Shown: piece after piece, positions 7,487-15,175 of the stretch
How positions within the stretch are numbered: the first letter of the stretch is position 1
Layout of the letters: each line of letters opens with the position of its first letter
From: Anaerosphaera multitolerans
GTDB lineage: Bacteria > Bacillota > Clostridia > Tissierellales > Peptoniphilaceae
Direction of reading: 5' to 3'
Assembly (NCBI RefSeq): GCF_004006535.1
Contig: NZ_RLIH01000001.1
Location: 204,335 to 268,334 of the forward strand
Length of the DNA: 64,000 nt
Program-made: the position numbers and the translations under genes
Notes under the pieces: generated by a model
Databases searched by the model: none
What the model saw: the letters and a program-made list of their open reading frames with translations, nothing else
Told to the model about the DNA's origin: nothing

Positions 7487-9097
7487 GTGACCGCAATTAG
7501 AAAGCTGAAGAAATATAAACCGACACCTTTTATGGCAAAGGACTCTATCTACGATAAAGATGCTGCAGATTATGCGGTCAACTTTATTGAGTGTTTAAGT
7601 CATACCAAGGGGAAATGGTCTGGAAAACCATTTGAACTGATTGATTGGCAAGAACAAATTATCAGAGATCTCTTTGGAACACTGAAACCAGATGGCTATC
7701 GGCAGTTTAATACAGCCTATATTGAGATTCCTAAGAAAATGGGGAAATCTGAATTAGCGGCAGCTGTCGCATTACTGCTTACCTGTGGTGATGGCGAAGA
7801 AAGAGCCGAGGTTTATGGATGCGCTGCAGACAGGCAACAGGCATCCATTGTTTTTGAGGTGGCTGCTGATATGGTACGTATGAGTCCGGCTCTAAGTAAA
7901 CGAGTCAAAATCTTATCGGCAACAAAACGAATCGTTTTTCAACCGACTAATAGTTTTTATCAAGTGCTTTCAGCAGAGGCCTATTCAAAGCATGGCTTTA
8001 ATATTCATGGTGTTGTTTTTGATGAGTTGCATACGCAGCCCAACAGAAAACTCTTTGATGTCATGACCAAAGGTTCTGGTGATGCCAGAACACAGCCCCT
8101 ATATTTTCTTATCACCACGGCAGGATCTGATACAAAATCAATCTGCTATGAAACCCATCAGAAAGCCAAAGACCTCATGGAGAAAAGAAAAATTGACCCT
8201 ACTTTTTATCCGGTTATTTATGGAGCAGATGAGTCCGATGATTGGACAGATCCGAAGGTGTGGAAAAAAGCTAATCCAAGCCTTGGCATAACGGTAGGGA
8301 TCGATAAGGTAAAAGCCGCTTGTGAATCAGCCAAGCAAAACCCTGCAGAAGAGAATGCCTTTAGACAGTTACGACTTAATCAGTGGGTCAAACAAGCTGT
8401 TCGATGGATGCCAATGGATAGATGGGATAAATGCGCCTTTGCTGTAAATGAAGAGGATTTGCTTGGCAGAGTATGTTATGGCGGACTAGACCTTTCTAGT
8501 TCCATTGATATTACTGCCTTTGTATTGGTTTTTCCTCCTGTTGATGAAGATGATAAATACATCATTCTTCCCTACTTTTGGTTACCAGAAGAAACGCTCA
8601 GTAGCAGGGTCAATCGTGACCATGTTCCCTATGATGTCTGGGAAAAGCAAGGACAGCTTAAAACAACGGAAGGCAATGTGGTCCATTATGGTTTTATTGA
8701 GAAGTTCATCGAAGAACTTGGCGAAAAGTACAATATTCGTGAGATTGCCTTTGACCGTTGGGGAGCCGTACAAATGGTTCAAAACCTCGAAGGTATGGGT
8801 TTTACTGTTGTTCCCTTTGGTCAGGGCTTTAAGGATATGAGTCCACCGACCAAGGAACTGATGAAACTCACGCTAGAAGAAAAGGTCGCTCATGGCGGGC
8901 ATCCGGTACTTCGTTGGATGATGGATAACATTTTTGTTCGAACGGACCCGGCAGGCAACATCAAGCCGGACAAGGAAAAATCATCAGAAAAGATTGATGG
9001 TGCAGTGGCAACGATTATGGCTCTTGATCGAGCGATTCGTTGTGGAAATGATACGAGTGCTTCGGTTTATGACAACCGAGGCATTCTCTTTATATGA
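7487..9097 (+). CDS. phage terminase large subunit
   Basis: A large terminase of about 533-536 residues, the ATP-driven packaging motor with a C-terminal nuclease. Walker A is in IPKKMGKSELAAAVA, Walker B in HGVVFDELHTQP; the nuclease domain begins with GGLDLSSSIDITAFVLV and continues with EIAFDRWGAVQMV. The start is ambiguous: GTG 7487 overlaps the strong site AGGGAGGTGA (7480-7489), and the better-spaced in-frame codon is ATT at 7496 (ATT AGA AAG). Near-cognate initiation at 7496 is possible. Confidence 0.93.
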   Translation: MTAIRKLKKYKPTPFMAKDSIYDKDAADYAVNFIECLSHTKGKWSGKPFELIDWQEQIIRDLFGTLKPDGYRQFNTAYIEIPKKMGKSELAAAVALLLTCGDGEERAEVYGCAADRQQASIVFEVAADMVRMSPALSKRVKILSATKRIVFQPTNSFYQVLSAEAYSKHGFNIHGVVFDELHTQPNRKLFDVMTKGSGDARTQPLYFLITTAGSDTKSICYETHQKAKDLMEKRKIDPTFYPVIYGADESDDWTDPKVWKKANPSLGITVGIDKVKAACESAKQNPAEENAFRQLRLNQWVKQAVRWMPMDRWDKCAFAVNEEDLLGRVCYGGLDLSSSIDITAFVLVFPPVDEDDKYIILPYFWLPEETLSSRVNRDHVPYDVWEKQGQLKTTEGNVVHYGFIEKFIEELGEKYNIREIAFDRWGAVQMVQNLEGMGFTVVPFGQGFKDMSPPTKELMKLTLEEKVAHGGHPVLRWMMDNIFVRTDPAGNIKPDKEKSSEKIDGAVATIMALDRAIRCGNDTSASVYDNRGILFI

Positions 9098-9112
9098 GGG
9101 AGGTGATTGGTT

Positions 9113-10435
9113 TTGGGATTTTTATCATCCATTTTTAAAGCAAGAGATAAGCCTACTGACAGAGCTGTGAGTTCAAACTATACATTTTTAATGGGTTCAA
9201 CCACAGCAGGTAAAACAGTGACCGAACGGTCGGCACTTCAAATGACGGCTGTATACTCTTGTGTTCGAATTTTAGCTGAAGCAGTAGCAGGGCTTCCTCT
9301 GCACCTTTATCGTTATACAGATGATGGTGGCAAGGAAAAAGCAATTGATCACTCCTTGTATCGACTTTTGCACGATGAACCAAATGCTGAGATGAGTTCT
9401 TTTGTGTTTAGAGAAACACTGATGACTCATCTTTTATTATGGGGGAATTGTTATGCGCAGATTATTCGTAATGGAAAAGGCGAAGTTGTCGCGCTCTACC
9501 CGTTGATGCCAAATAGGATGTCAGTCCATCGAGACGAGAGTGGGCAGCTCTATTACTTATATACCAGAGGTGCAGATGATGTGAACAGTACAAAGGGTAT
9601 GACAGTAAAACTTAGTACCTCCGATGTACTTCATATTCCTGGACTCGGGTTTGATGGACTGGTTGGCTACTCCCCGATTGCGATGGCTAAAAATGCGATT
9701 GGTCTTGCCATAGCAACAGAGGAATATGGAGCTAAGTTCTTTGCTAACGGTGCGGCTCCAAGTGGTGTCCTTGAACATCCAGGAACGATTAAAGAACCTG
9801 GGAAAGTCAGAGAGGCTTGGCAGTCACAATTTGGTGGCAGTTCCAATTCCAATAAAATAGCCGTGCTTGAAGAAGGGATGAAATATACACCGATTTCTAT
9901 CTCACCAGAACAAGCACAATTCCTTGAAACAAGGAAATTTCAAATCAATGAAATTGCTCGAATTTTTAGAGTCCCTCCCCACATGGTAGGTGACCTTGAA
10001 AAATCGAGCTTTTCTAATATTGAGCAACAATCCCTTGAGTTTGTGAAATACACATTAGACCCGTGGGTAGTGCGTTGGGAGCAAACCCTAGCCCGCACCC
10101 TTTTTACACCGGAGGAAAAGAAAAAATACTTCTTTAGATTCAATGTAGAAGGCCTACTGAGAGGGGATTATGTCAGTCGTATGAGCGGATATGCCACAGC
10201 AAGGCAGAACGGTTGGATGAGTGCAAATGATATTAGGGAACTTGAAAACCTAGACCGTATCCCTTCAGAGGATGGCGGTGACATGTACCTTGTAAACGGC
10301 AATATGCTCCCTCTTACAAAGGCAGGTGCATTCGCAAATATAAACGAGGATGGAAAGGAGGAAGACTTGGATGAAGAACAAGATATTTTGGCGATGGAAG
10401 AACCAAGCAAGCGAACAAGAAGAACGAGTTCTTGA
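9113..10435 (+). CDS. phage portal protein (HK97-type)
   Basis: A portal protein of about 440 residues. The family core is seen in SALQMTAVYSCVRILAEAVAGLPLHLY, the PNRMSVHRDESGQLYYLY region, DVLHIPGLGFDGLVGYSPIAMAKNAIG, and RVPPHMVGDLEKSSFSNIEQQSLEFVKYTLDPWV. It forms the dodecameric DNA gate at the capsid vertex. The likely start is TTG 9113, 6 nt after GGGAGGTGA (9098-9106); TTG 9107 abuts that site. Its 3' end overlaps the protease gene by 65 nt. Confidence 0.93.
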   Translation: MGFLSSIFKARDKPTDRAVSSNYTFLMGSTTAGKTVTERSALQMTAVYSCVRILAEAVAGLPLHLYRYTDDGGKEKAIDHSLYRLLHDEPNAEMSSFVFRETLMTHLLLWGNCYAQIIRNGKGEVVALYPLMPNRMSVHRDESGQLYYLYTRGADDVNSTKGMTVKLSTSDVLHIPGLGFDGLVGYSPIAMAKNAIGLAIATEEYGAKFFANGAAPSGVLEHPGTIKEPGKVREAWQSQFGGSSNSNKIAVLEEGMKYTPISISPEQAQFLETRKFQINEIARIFRVPPHMVGDLEKSSFSNIEQQSLEFVKYTLDPWVVRWEQTLARTLFTPEEKKKYFFRFNVEGLLRGDYVSRMSGYATARQNGWMSANDIRELENLDRIPSEDGGDMYLVNGNMLPLTKAGAFANINEDGKEEDLDEEQDILAMEEPSKRTRRTSS

Positions 10436-11102
10436 GCTTTACGGAACAATAGCCGAAGAAAGCTGGTTTGATGATGATGTGACCCCGCAGATGTTTAGAA
10501 ATGAACTCTTTAGCGGGAAAGGACCCATTACCTTATGGATTAACTCACCGGGTGGAGATTGCATTGCCGCAAGTCAGATTTATACCATGTTGATGGATTA
10601 TCCAGATGAGGTAACCGTCAAGATTGATGGGATTGCAGCATCAGCCGCTTCTGTCATTGCCATGGCAGGAACAAAGGTACTGATGGCGCCTACAGCACTC
10701 ATGATGATTCATAACCCGGCAACCATCACGATGGGTGATCATGAAGACATGAAACGAGCGATTGAGATGTTAGATGAGGTGAAAGAAAGCATTATTAATG
10801 CCTATGAGATTAAGACTGGAGTATCTCGCATCAAACTATCTCATCTGATGGACGCTGAAACCTGGATGAATGCTAATAAAGCCATAGAACTTGGCTTTGC
10901 AGATGATGTGCTAAAGGATGAAAAACAATCTGAAGCCACTTTTTCTGCCTATGCTTTTTCCAGAAAAGCAGTAGCAACTAATCTACTTAACAAAATGGCA
11001 GAAAAGAATAAACCAATTCAGGCAGAGGAGTCTGCCAAATCCCAAGGACGCTCGGTTGATGAACTAAAAGAGCGTCTTTTTAATCTAAAAAAATATATGT
11101 AA
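10371..11102 (+). CDS. ClpP-like prohead protease
   Basis: A 243-residue serine protease of the ClpP/S14 type used as a head maturation protease. Motifs: WINSPGGDCIAASQIYTML, IDGIAASAASVIAMAG with the nucleophile serine, and MMIHNPATI with the catalytic His; LGFADDV is near the Asp. The start at ATG 10371 follows AAAGGAGG (10354-10361). It precedes the capsid gene, as expected for a protease that trims the capsid N-terminal delta domain. Confidence 0.92.
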   Translation: MKNKIFWRWKNQASEQEERVLELYGTIAEESWFDDDVTPQMFRNELFSGKGPITLWINSPGGDCIAASQIYTMLMDYPDEVTVKIDGIAASAASVIAMAGTKVLMAPTALMMIHNPATITMGDHEDMKRAIEMLDEVKESIINAYEIKTGVSRIKLSHLMDAETWMNANKAIELGFADDVLKDEKQSEATFSAYAFSRKAVATNLLNKMAEKNKPIQAEESAKSQGRSVDELKERLFNLKKYM

Positions 11103-11118
11103 ATGGAGGAATTTAACG

Positions 11119-12315
11119 ATGACGATTACAGAAATGCGTAATAAACGCAAAAAGCTTATTGAAACGATGGATGGGTTCTTGGACACTCATAAAACCAAGA
11201 ATGGCACATTATCCGCAGAAGATGATAAAACCTACAAAACCATGGAAGATGAGATCACTGAACTTACCAATGAAATCCATCGTATGGAAAGACGTGAGGA
11301 GATTGAGGCGGAACTTGAAAAGCCTGTCAGCAAACCAATCATTGAGAAACCGATGAATGGTCGCATGGATAACGGCGAGGTTAAAACAGGTCGTGCCGCA
11401 GACTCCTATAAGAAAGCCATGCTCTCAGCACTTCGCTCAAACTTCCGTAATGTATCAAATGTTCTACAAGAAGGGGTAGACGCAGATGGTGGCTATCTCG
11501 TACCTGAAGAGTACGACAGCAGACTGATTGATGGTCTGGAAGAAGAGAACATCATTCGTAAGCTGGGTCACAGAATTACCACATCAGGTGAGCGAAAAAT
11601 CAATATTGCAGCTACAAAACCTGCAGCTGCATGGATTGATGAAGGTGAAGCACTGACCTTTAGCGATGCTACATTCTCTCAGATTAATCTGGATGCTCAT
11701 AAACTTCATGTGGCAGTCAAGGTGACTGAAGAGCTGCTTTATGACAATGCCTTCCAGCTTGAGAATTACATTATTAAGGAGTTTTATAAGGCTCTGGCTA
11801 ATGCGGAAGAAGATGCCTTTATCAATGGTGATGGCACAGGAAAACCTCTAGGCATTCTTGCTGCTAGTGGTGGTGCTGAAGTCGGTGTGACCACAGCATC
11901 TGCAACGGCGATTACTGCTGACGAAGTGATTAATTTAGTGTATTCACTGAAACGTCCATACCGTAAGAATGCAGTATTTATTTTAAATGACCAGACCATT
12001 GCGGCACTTAGAAAACTCAAGGATGGAAACGGAGCCTATATGTGGCAAGCAGCTCTTGTTGCGGGTGAACCAGATAAACTACTTGGCTATCCTGTTTATA
12101 CATCTGCTTATATGCCCACCATTGAGGCAGGTGCTAAGACCATTATCTTTGGAGATTTGTCTTACTACAACATTGGAGATCGTGGTTCTCGCTCCTTTGC
12201 AGAACTTCGTGAACTGTTTGCTGGTAATGGCATGGTCGGTTTTGTTGCGAAAGAACGTGTGGATGGCAAGTTAGTACTACCTGAAGCAATCAAGGTTCTT
12301 CAGCAGAAAGCCTAA
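11119..12315 (+). CDS. HK97-fold major capsid protein
   Basis: A 398-residue major capsid protein. Residues ~1-105 are a charged coiled-coil delta/scaffold domain (TITEMRNKRKKLIETMDGF). The mature HK97 fold starts near VLQEGVDADGGYLVPEEYDSRLIDGLEEENIIRKLG; the P-domain and A-domain follow, with AFINGDGTGKPLGIL and the C-terminal FVAKERVDGKLVLPEAIKVLQ. It has a strong ribosome binding site (ATGGAGGAAT). The order portal-protease-capsid is canonical. Confidence 0.95.
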   Translation: MTITEMRNKRKKLIETMDGFLDTHKTKNGTLSAEDDKTYKTMEDEITELTNEIHRMERREEIEAELEKPVSKPIIEKPMNGRMDNGEVKTGRAADSYKKAMLSALRSNFRNVSNVLQEGVDADGGYLVPEEYDSRLIDGLEEENIIRKLGHRITTSGERKINIAATKPAAAWIDEGEALTFSDATFSQINLDAHKLHVAVKVTEELLYDNAFQLENYIIKEFYKALANAEEDAFINGDGTGKPLGILAASGGAEVGVTTASATAITADEVINLVYSLKRPYRKNAVFILNDQTIAALRKLKDGNGAYMWQAALVAGEPDKLLGYPVYTSAYMPTIEAGAKTIIFGDLSYYNIGDRGSRSFAELRELFAGNGMVGFVAKERVDGKLVLPEAIKVLQQKA

Positions 12316-12327
12316 CGGAGGTGCGAT

Positions 12328-12552
12328 ATGGATTACAACACAAAAAACTACACCGAACAAGGCGGTGACAAAACCGTTATCGGTGGAACGCTAGAGATTA
12401 AGGAGGGAGCAACCGTAACCGGTCTCCCTTCTTCTTTTACTCCTGCAGAAAACCAAGCACCTAGTACGGCAGAAGATATTACGAGTTTAGTTGCTGATTT
12501 TAATGCCTTGCTTTTAAAGCTAAAAACAGCCGGACTCATGGAAACTGATTAA
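12328..12552 (+). CDS. head fiber-like protein
   Basis: A 74-residue protein with a short β-rich repeat-like segment (TVIGGTLEIKEGATVTGLP) and a helical end (ITSLVADFNALLLKLKTAGLM). It resembles the head fiber family coded just after capsid in many Gram-positive phages, proposed to decorate the capsid. The start follows GGAGGTGCGAT. Function is by family resemblance and position. Confidence 0.7.
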   Translation: MDYNTKNYTEQGGDKTVIGGTLEIKEGATVTGLPSSFTPAENQAPSTAEDITSLVADFNALLLKLKTAGLMETD

Positions 12553-12573
12553 AAAAGAAAGGATGGTAGCGGT

Positions 12574-12882
12574 ATGACACTGATTCAAAAGGTAAAGGCA
12601 AACTTGATTTTAGAGCATGACACTGATGACGAACTCTTAGAGGTGTTCATCACCGCTGCTGTCAGTTATGCCGAGAGTTATCAGCATGTACCAGAAAATT
12701 TCTATAGCGACAATCCTATGCCACCGACTACAGAGCAAGCCATTATTATGCTCTCTTCTCATTTTTATGAAAGTCGAGATGGCAGTACCGGTGGATTTTT
12801 TGCTGACAATGTGCAAGCCGGTCAGCAAGTTTGGAATACGGTCAATCTTCTTTTGCGACTTGATCGGGATTGGAAGGTGTAA
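12574..12882 (+). CDS. head-tail connector, gp6-like
   Basis: A 102-residue all-helical connector protein of the HK97 gp6/phage_gp6-like family: TLIQKVKANLILEHDTDDELLEVFITAAVSYAESYQHV, then the conserved PTTEQAIIMLSSHFYESRDG. It forms the ring under the portal. Its position right after capsid and head fiber is standard. Confidence 0.85.
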   Translation: MTLIQKVKANLILEHDTDDELLEVFITAAVSYAESYQHVPENFYSDNPMPPTTEQAIIMLSSHFYESRDGSTGGFFADNVQAGQQVWNTVNLLLRLDRDWKV

Positions 12883-12885
12883 GAG

Positions 12886-13227
12886 ATGAGTTTTGGAAAA
12901 ATGAATAAATTTGCTGATATCAAGGAAATCACAAAAACAAAAGACAGTGAAGGCTTTGCGACAACATCAGAAACCGTGATTGCTTCGATTCGGGTTTACC
13001 GAGAAGGGCGTCATGGCAGTGAACGCTGGGCTAATTTAGCTACTTTTTCAGAAGCTACGGATTTATTCAGGTTTCGTGCCATTCCAGGAGTTGAGGTCAG
13101 TACAGAACACTTTATTGAGTGTGATGGAGAGCGTTTTGATATTACCTCGGTAGAAAACGTAAAAGGTCGAGGTATGTATACAGAAGTTTTGGCAAAGAAG
13201 GTGGTGAGTAGCGTTGGCAAAAGTTGA
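12886..13227 (+). CDS. phage head closure / head-tail adaptor protein
   Basis: A 113-residue protein of the head-tail adaptor type (SPP1 gp16/HK97 gp7-like): a β-barrel small protein with the characteristic C-terminal segment ECDGERFDITSVENVKGRGMYTEVLAKKV. It closes the head after packaging. It starts 4 nt after the previous stop and overlaps the next gene by 14 nt. Confidence 0.85.
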   Translation: MSFGKMNKFADIKEITKTKDSEGFATTSETVIASIRVYREGRHGSERWANLATFSEATDLFRFRAIPGVEVSTEHFIECDGERFDITSVENVKGRGMYTEVLAKKVVSSVGKS

Positions 13228-13645
13228 TATTAAAATGCCCGATGAATTTCTACTTAAGGTTTCAAAGCTTGGCTCTGACTTTGACCCTGTTGCAGAAAAG
13301 GTGCTAAAAGCAGGTGGTGAAGTCGTCTTTAAGAGAACGAAAAGTAATCTATCTGCAGTGATTGGTAAAGGTACAAAGCATAAATCACGCTCAACGGGTG
13401 AATTAGAAAAGGCACTCGGTGTCACTTCAGTACGATTAGATAGGAACGGAAACCACAATATAAAAATTGGATTTTCTGAACCAAGGCCTGATGGTGAGAG
13501 TAACGCAAAAATAGCAAACATCCTTGAGTATGGCAAACACGGTCAACCTGCAAAGCCTTTTTTGAAACCCGCTAGGAGTGCTTCCAAATCAGAGTGTATC
13601 TCAGTTATAAAAAGCACTTTTGAAGAGGAGGTCAAAAAGCTATGA
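13214..13645 (+). CDS. HK97 gp10-like tail component
   Basis: A 143-residue protein of the HK97 gp10 family. Visible pattern: EKVLKAGGEVVFKRTKSNLSAVIGKG, TGELEKALGVTSVRLDRNGNHNIKIGFSEPR, NIKIGF... ILEYGKHGQPAKPFLKPA; the last motif is typical. The start is TTG 13214, with GGTGGTGAGT upstream inside the preceding gene. It overlaps the next gene by 4 nt. Confidence 0.85.
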   Translation: MAKVDIKMPDEFLLKVSKLGSDFDPVAEKVLKAGGEVVFKRTKSNLSAVIGKGTKHKSRSTGELEKALGVTSVRLDRNGNHNIKIGFSEPRPDGESNAKIANILEYGKHGQPAKPFLKPARSASKSECISVIKSTFEEEVKKL

Positions 13646-13986
13646 GTATTTTAGAGGACTTACAAGTAGTTTTAGAAACACTAGACGTTCCGATTGAAAC
13701 AGGAGTGTTTTCAGATGTGGCTCCTGGTAAGTACATGGTGATTGTTCCGATGAGCGATAGCTTTGACCTTCATTCGGATAATCTACCATGCATGGATGTT
13801 CAAGAGGCACGGATTTCAATTTATAGCAAAGGCAGTTATACAGCTCTAAAAAATCAAGTGGTGCAGTTATTGTTGGATTCCAGTTTCACCATAACCGCAC
13901 GGAGCTACATCGGCTTTGAAGATGATACGGGCTATTACCACTACAACGTGGATGTAGCCAAACATTATGAAATAGGAGGTAATTAA
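13642..13986 (+). CDS. tail terminator / tail completion-like protein
   Basis: A 114-residue protein in the position of the tail terminator (between gp10-like and the major tail gene). It contains VPIETGVFSDVAPGKYMVIVPMSDSF and ends in GYYHYNVDVAKHYEI, a small α/β protein pattern consistent with DUF3168-like tail completion proteins. The assignment rests mainly on order. It starts in an ATGA-type overlap with gp10. Confidence 0.72.
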   Translation: MSILEDLQVVLETLDVPIETGVFSDVAPGKYMVIVPMSDSFDLHSDNLPCMDVQEARISIYSKGSYTALKNQVVQLLLDSSFTITARSYIGFEDDTGYYHYNVDVAKHYEIGGN

Positions 13987-13988
13987 AA

Positions 13989-14573
13989 ATGGCAACAATT
14001 GGTCTGGATAAACTTTATTATGCGACCATCACAGACGATGAAAATGGCGAAGAAATCTATGGCACACCCACTCAGCTGGCAAAAGCAATCTCAGCAGAGC
14101 TATCTGTTGAACTGGCAGAGGCAACGCTCTATGCAGATGATGGTGCGGCAGAAATCGTTAAAGAATTTAAAAATGGCACCATCTCTCTTGGAGTAGATGA
14201 TATTGGCTCGACTACTGCAGCCGCCTTAACCGGTGTCACGGTTGATAAGAACAACGTTGTGGTTTCTAACAGTGAAGATGGCGGGGATCCTGTGGCTGTT
14301 GGTTTTAGAGCAAAGAAATCCAATGGCAAGTATAAATACTACTGGCTCTACCGAGTGAAATTCGGTATTCCTGCCACCAACCTAGCGACTAAAGGTGACA
14401 GTATTACATTCTCAACACCAACAATAGAAGGTACGGTTCTTCGAAGAAACAAACCGGATACAAGCGGGAAACATCCATGGAAAGCGGAAGTGACCGAAGG
14501 TGATAAGGATGTACCGGCAGCGGTTATCAGCGGTTGGTATACAGAAGTCTATGAACCGGATTACACAGTATAA
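13989..14573 (+). CDS. major tail (tube) protein
   Basis: A 194-residue major tail protein of the phi13-like family. The N-terminus ATIGLDKLYYATITDDENGEE is typical, followed by ISAELSVELAEATLYADDGAAEIVKEFKNGTISLGVDDIG and a C-terminal strand set ending GWYTEVYEPDYTV. It polymerises to form the siphovirus tail tube. It has an AGGAGGTAATT ribosome binding site, consistent with high expression. Confidence 0.9.
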   Translation: MATIGLDKLYYATITDDENGEEIYGTPTQLAKAISAELSVELAEATLYADDGAAEIVKEFKNGTISLGVDDIGSTTAAALTGVTVDKNNVVVSNSEDGGDPVAVGFRAKKSNGKYKYYWLYRVKFGIPATNLATKGDSITFSTPTIEGTVLRRNKPDTSGKHPWKAEVTEGDKDVPAAVISGWYTEVYEPDYTV

Positions 14574-14586
14574 GGAGGGATAATTC

Positions 14587-14970
14587 ATGGATAACGAACG
14601 AACAGCAAGTATTCGTATTGGTGGCGATGAATATGTGCTACTACTTACTACAAAGGCAACAAAGGAAATCGCAGGACGATATGGTGGTCTTGAAAACCTA
14701 GGCGATAAGCTAATGAAGTCTAAGAATGTTGAGATGGCACTTTCCGAGATTGTGTGGCTGATTACCTTACTGGCCAATCAAAGTACCCTTGTCTATAACA
14801 TCAAGCACAAGGATGCACCGAAGGAATTACTCACAGAAGATGAAGTGGAAATTCTCACAAGCCCGATTGATTTGGCAGAGTACAAAGAGGCAATAATGAA
14901 TGCCCTTTACAAGGGTGCAAAAAGAAATGTACTCAGTGAGGAAAGCCCAAAAAACGCAGTAGCCCCGTAA
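14587..14970 (+). CDS. tail assembly chaperone (gpG-like)
   Basis: A 127-residue acidic chaperone between the major tail and tape measure genes, the place of lambda gpG and its equivalents. It begins MDNERTASIRIGGDEYVLLLTTKATKEIAGRYGG. Six codons before its stop it carries the heptamer A AAA AAC in the zero frame (CCA AAA AAC), and the -1 frame stays open for another ~60 codons, so it is very probably also the N-terminal part of a frameshift product. Confidence 0.9.
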   Translation: MDNERTASIRIGGDEYVLLLTTKATKEIAGRYGGLENLGDKLMKSKNVEMALSEIVWLITLLANQSTLVYNIKHKDAPKELLTEDEVEILTSPIDLAEYKEAIMNALYKGAKRNVLSEESPKNAVAP

Positions 14971-15158
14971 GTGACGAAGAGTTATTTACGAGGCTTTTAT
15001 ATTACGGCATCAGTCTATTACATCTGACCATGGATGAATTTTGGCTGATGCCGTTTGGTTTGCTACTAGACTTGTGGGAGTGCCACAAACAGTATCAGGG
15101 GCTGGCAAAACCAAAAAGAGAGATATTTATCGATGACATTATCCCTGATGGAATCTGA
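14949..15158 (+). CDS. -1 frameshift extension of the tail chaperone (gpGT-like)
   Basis: The slippery heptamer A AAA AAC lies at 14949-14955. After a -1 slip the frame reads AAA, CGC, AGT, AGC, CCC, GTA, AGT, GAC, GAA, GAG and stays open to TGA at 15156-15158, giving an extension rich in aromatic and acidic residues (LLYYGISLLHLTMDEFWLMP; REIFIDDIIPDGI). The fusion would be ~190 residues. No ribosome binding site serves this frame as an independent gene. Matches the G/GT arrangement of long-tailed phages that bridge tail tube and tape measure. The frameshift is inferred, but the site and frame are directly visible. Confidence 0.85.
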   Translation, partial: KKRSSPVSDEELFTRLLYYGISLLHLTMDEFWLMPFGLLLDLWECHKQYQGLAKPKREIFIDDIIPDGI

Positions 15159-15175
15159 CAAAGGAGGTGGAAAGC

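Noticed and set aside
13063..13536. 157-residue minus-strand frame under the head closure and gp10 genes
   Set aside because: It lies antisense to two well-supported head/tail genes, has no ribosome binding site of note and shows no domain.
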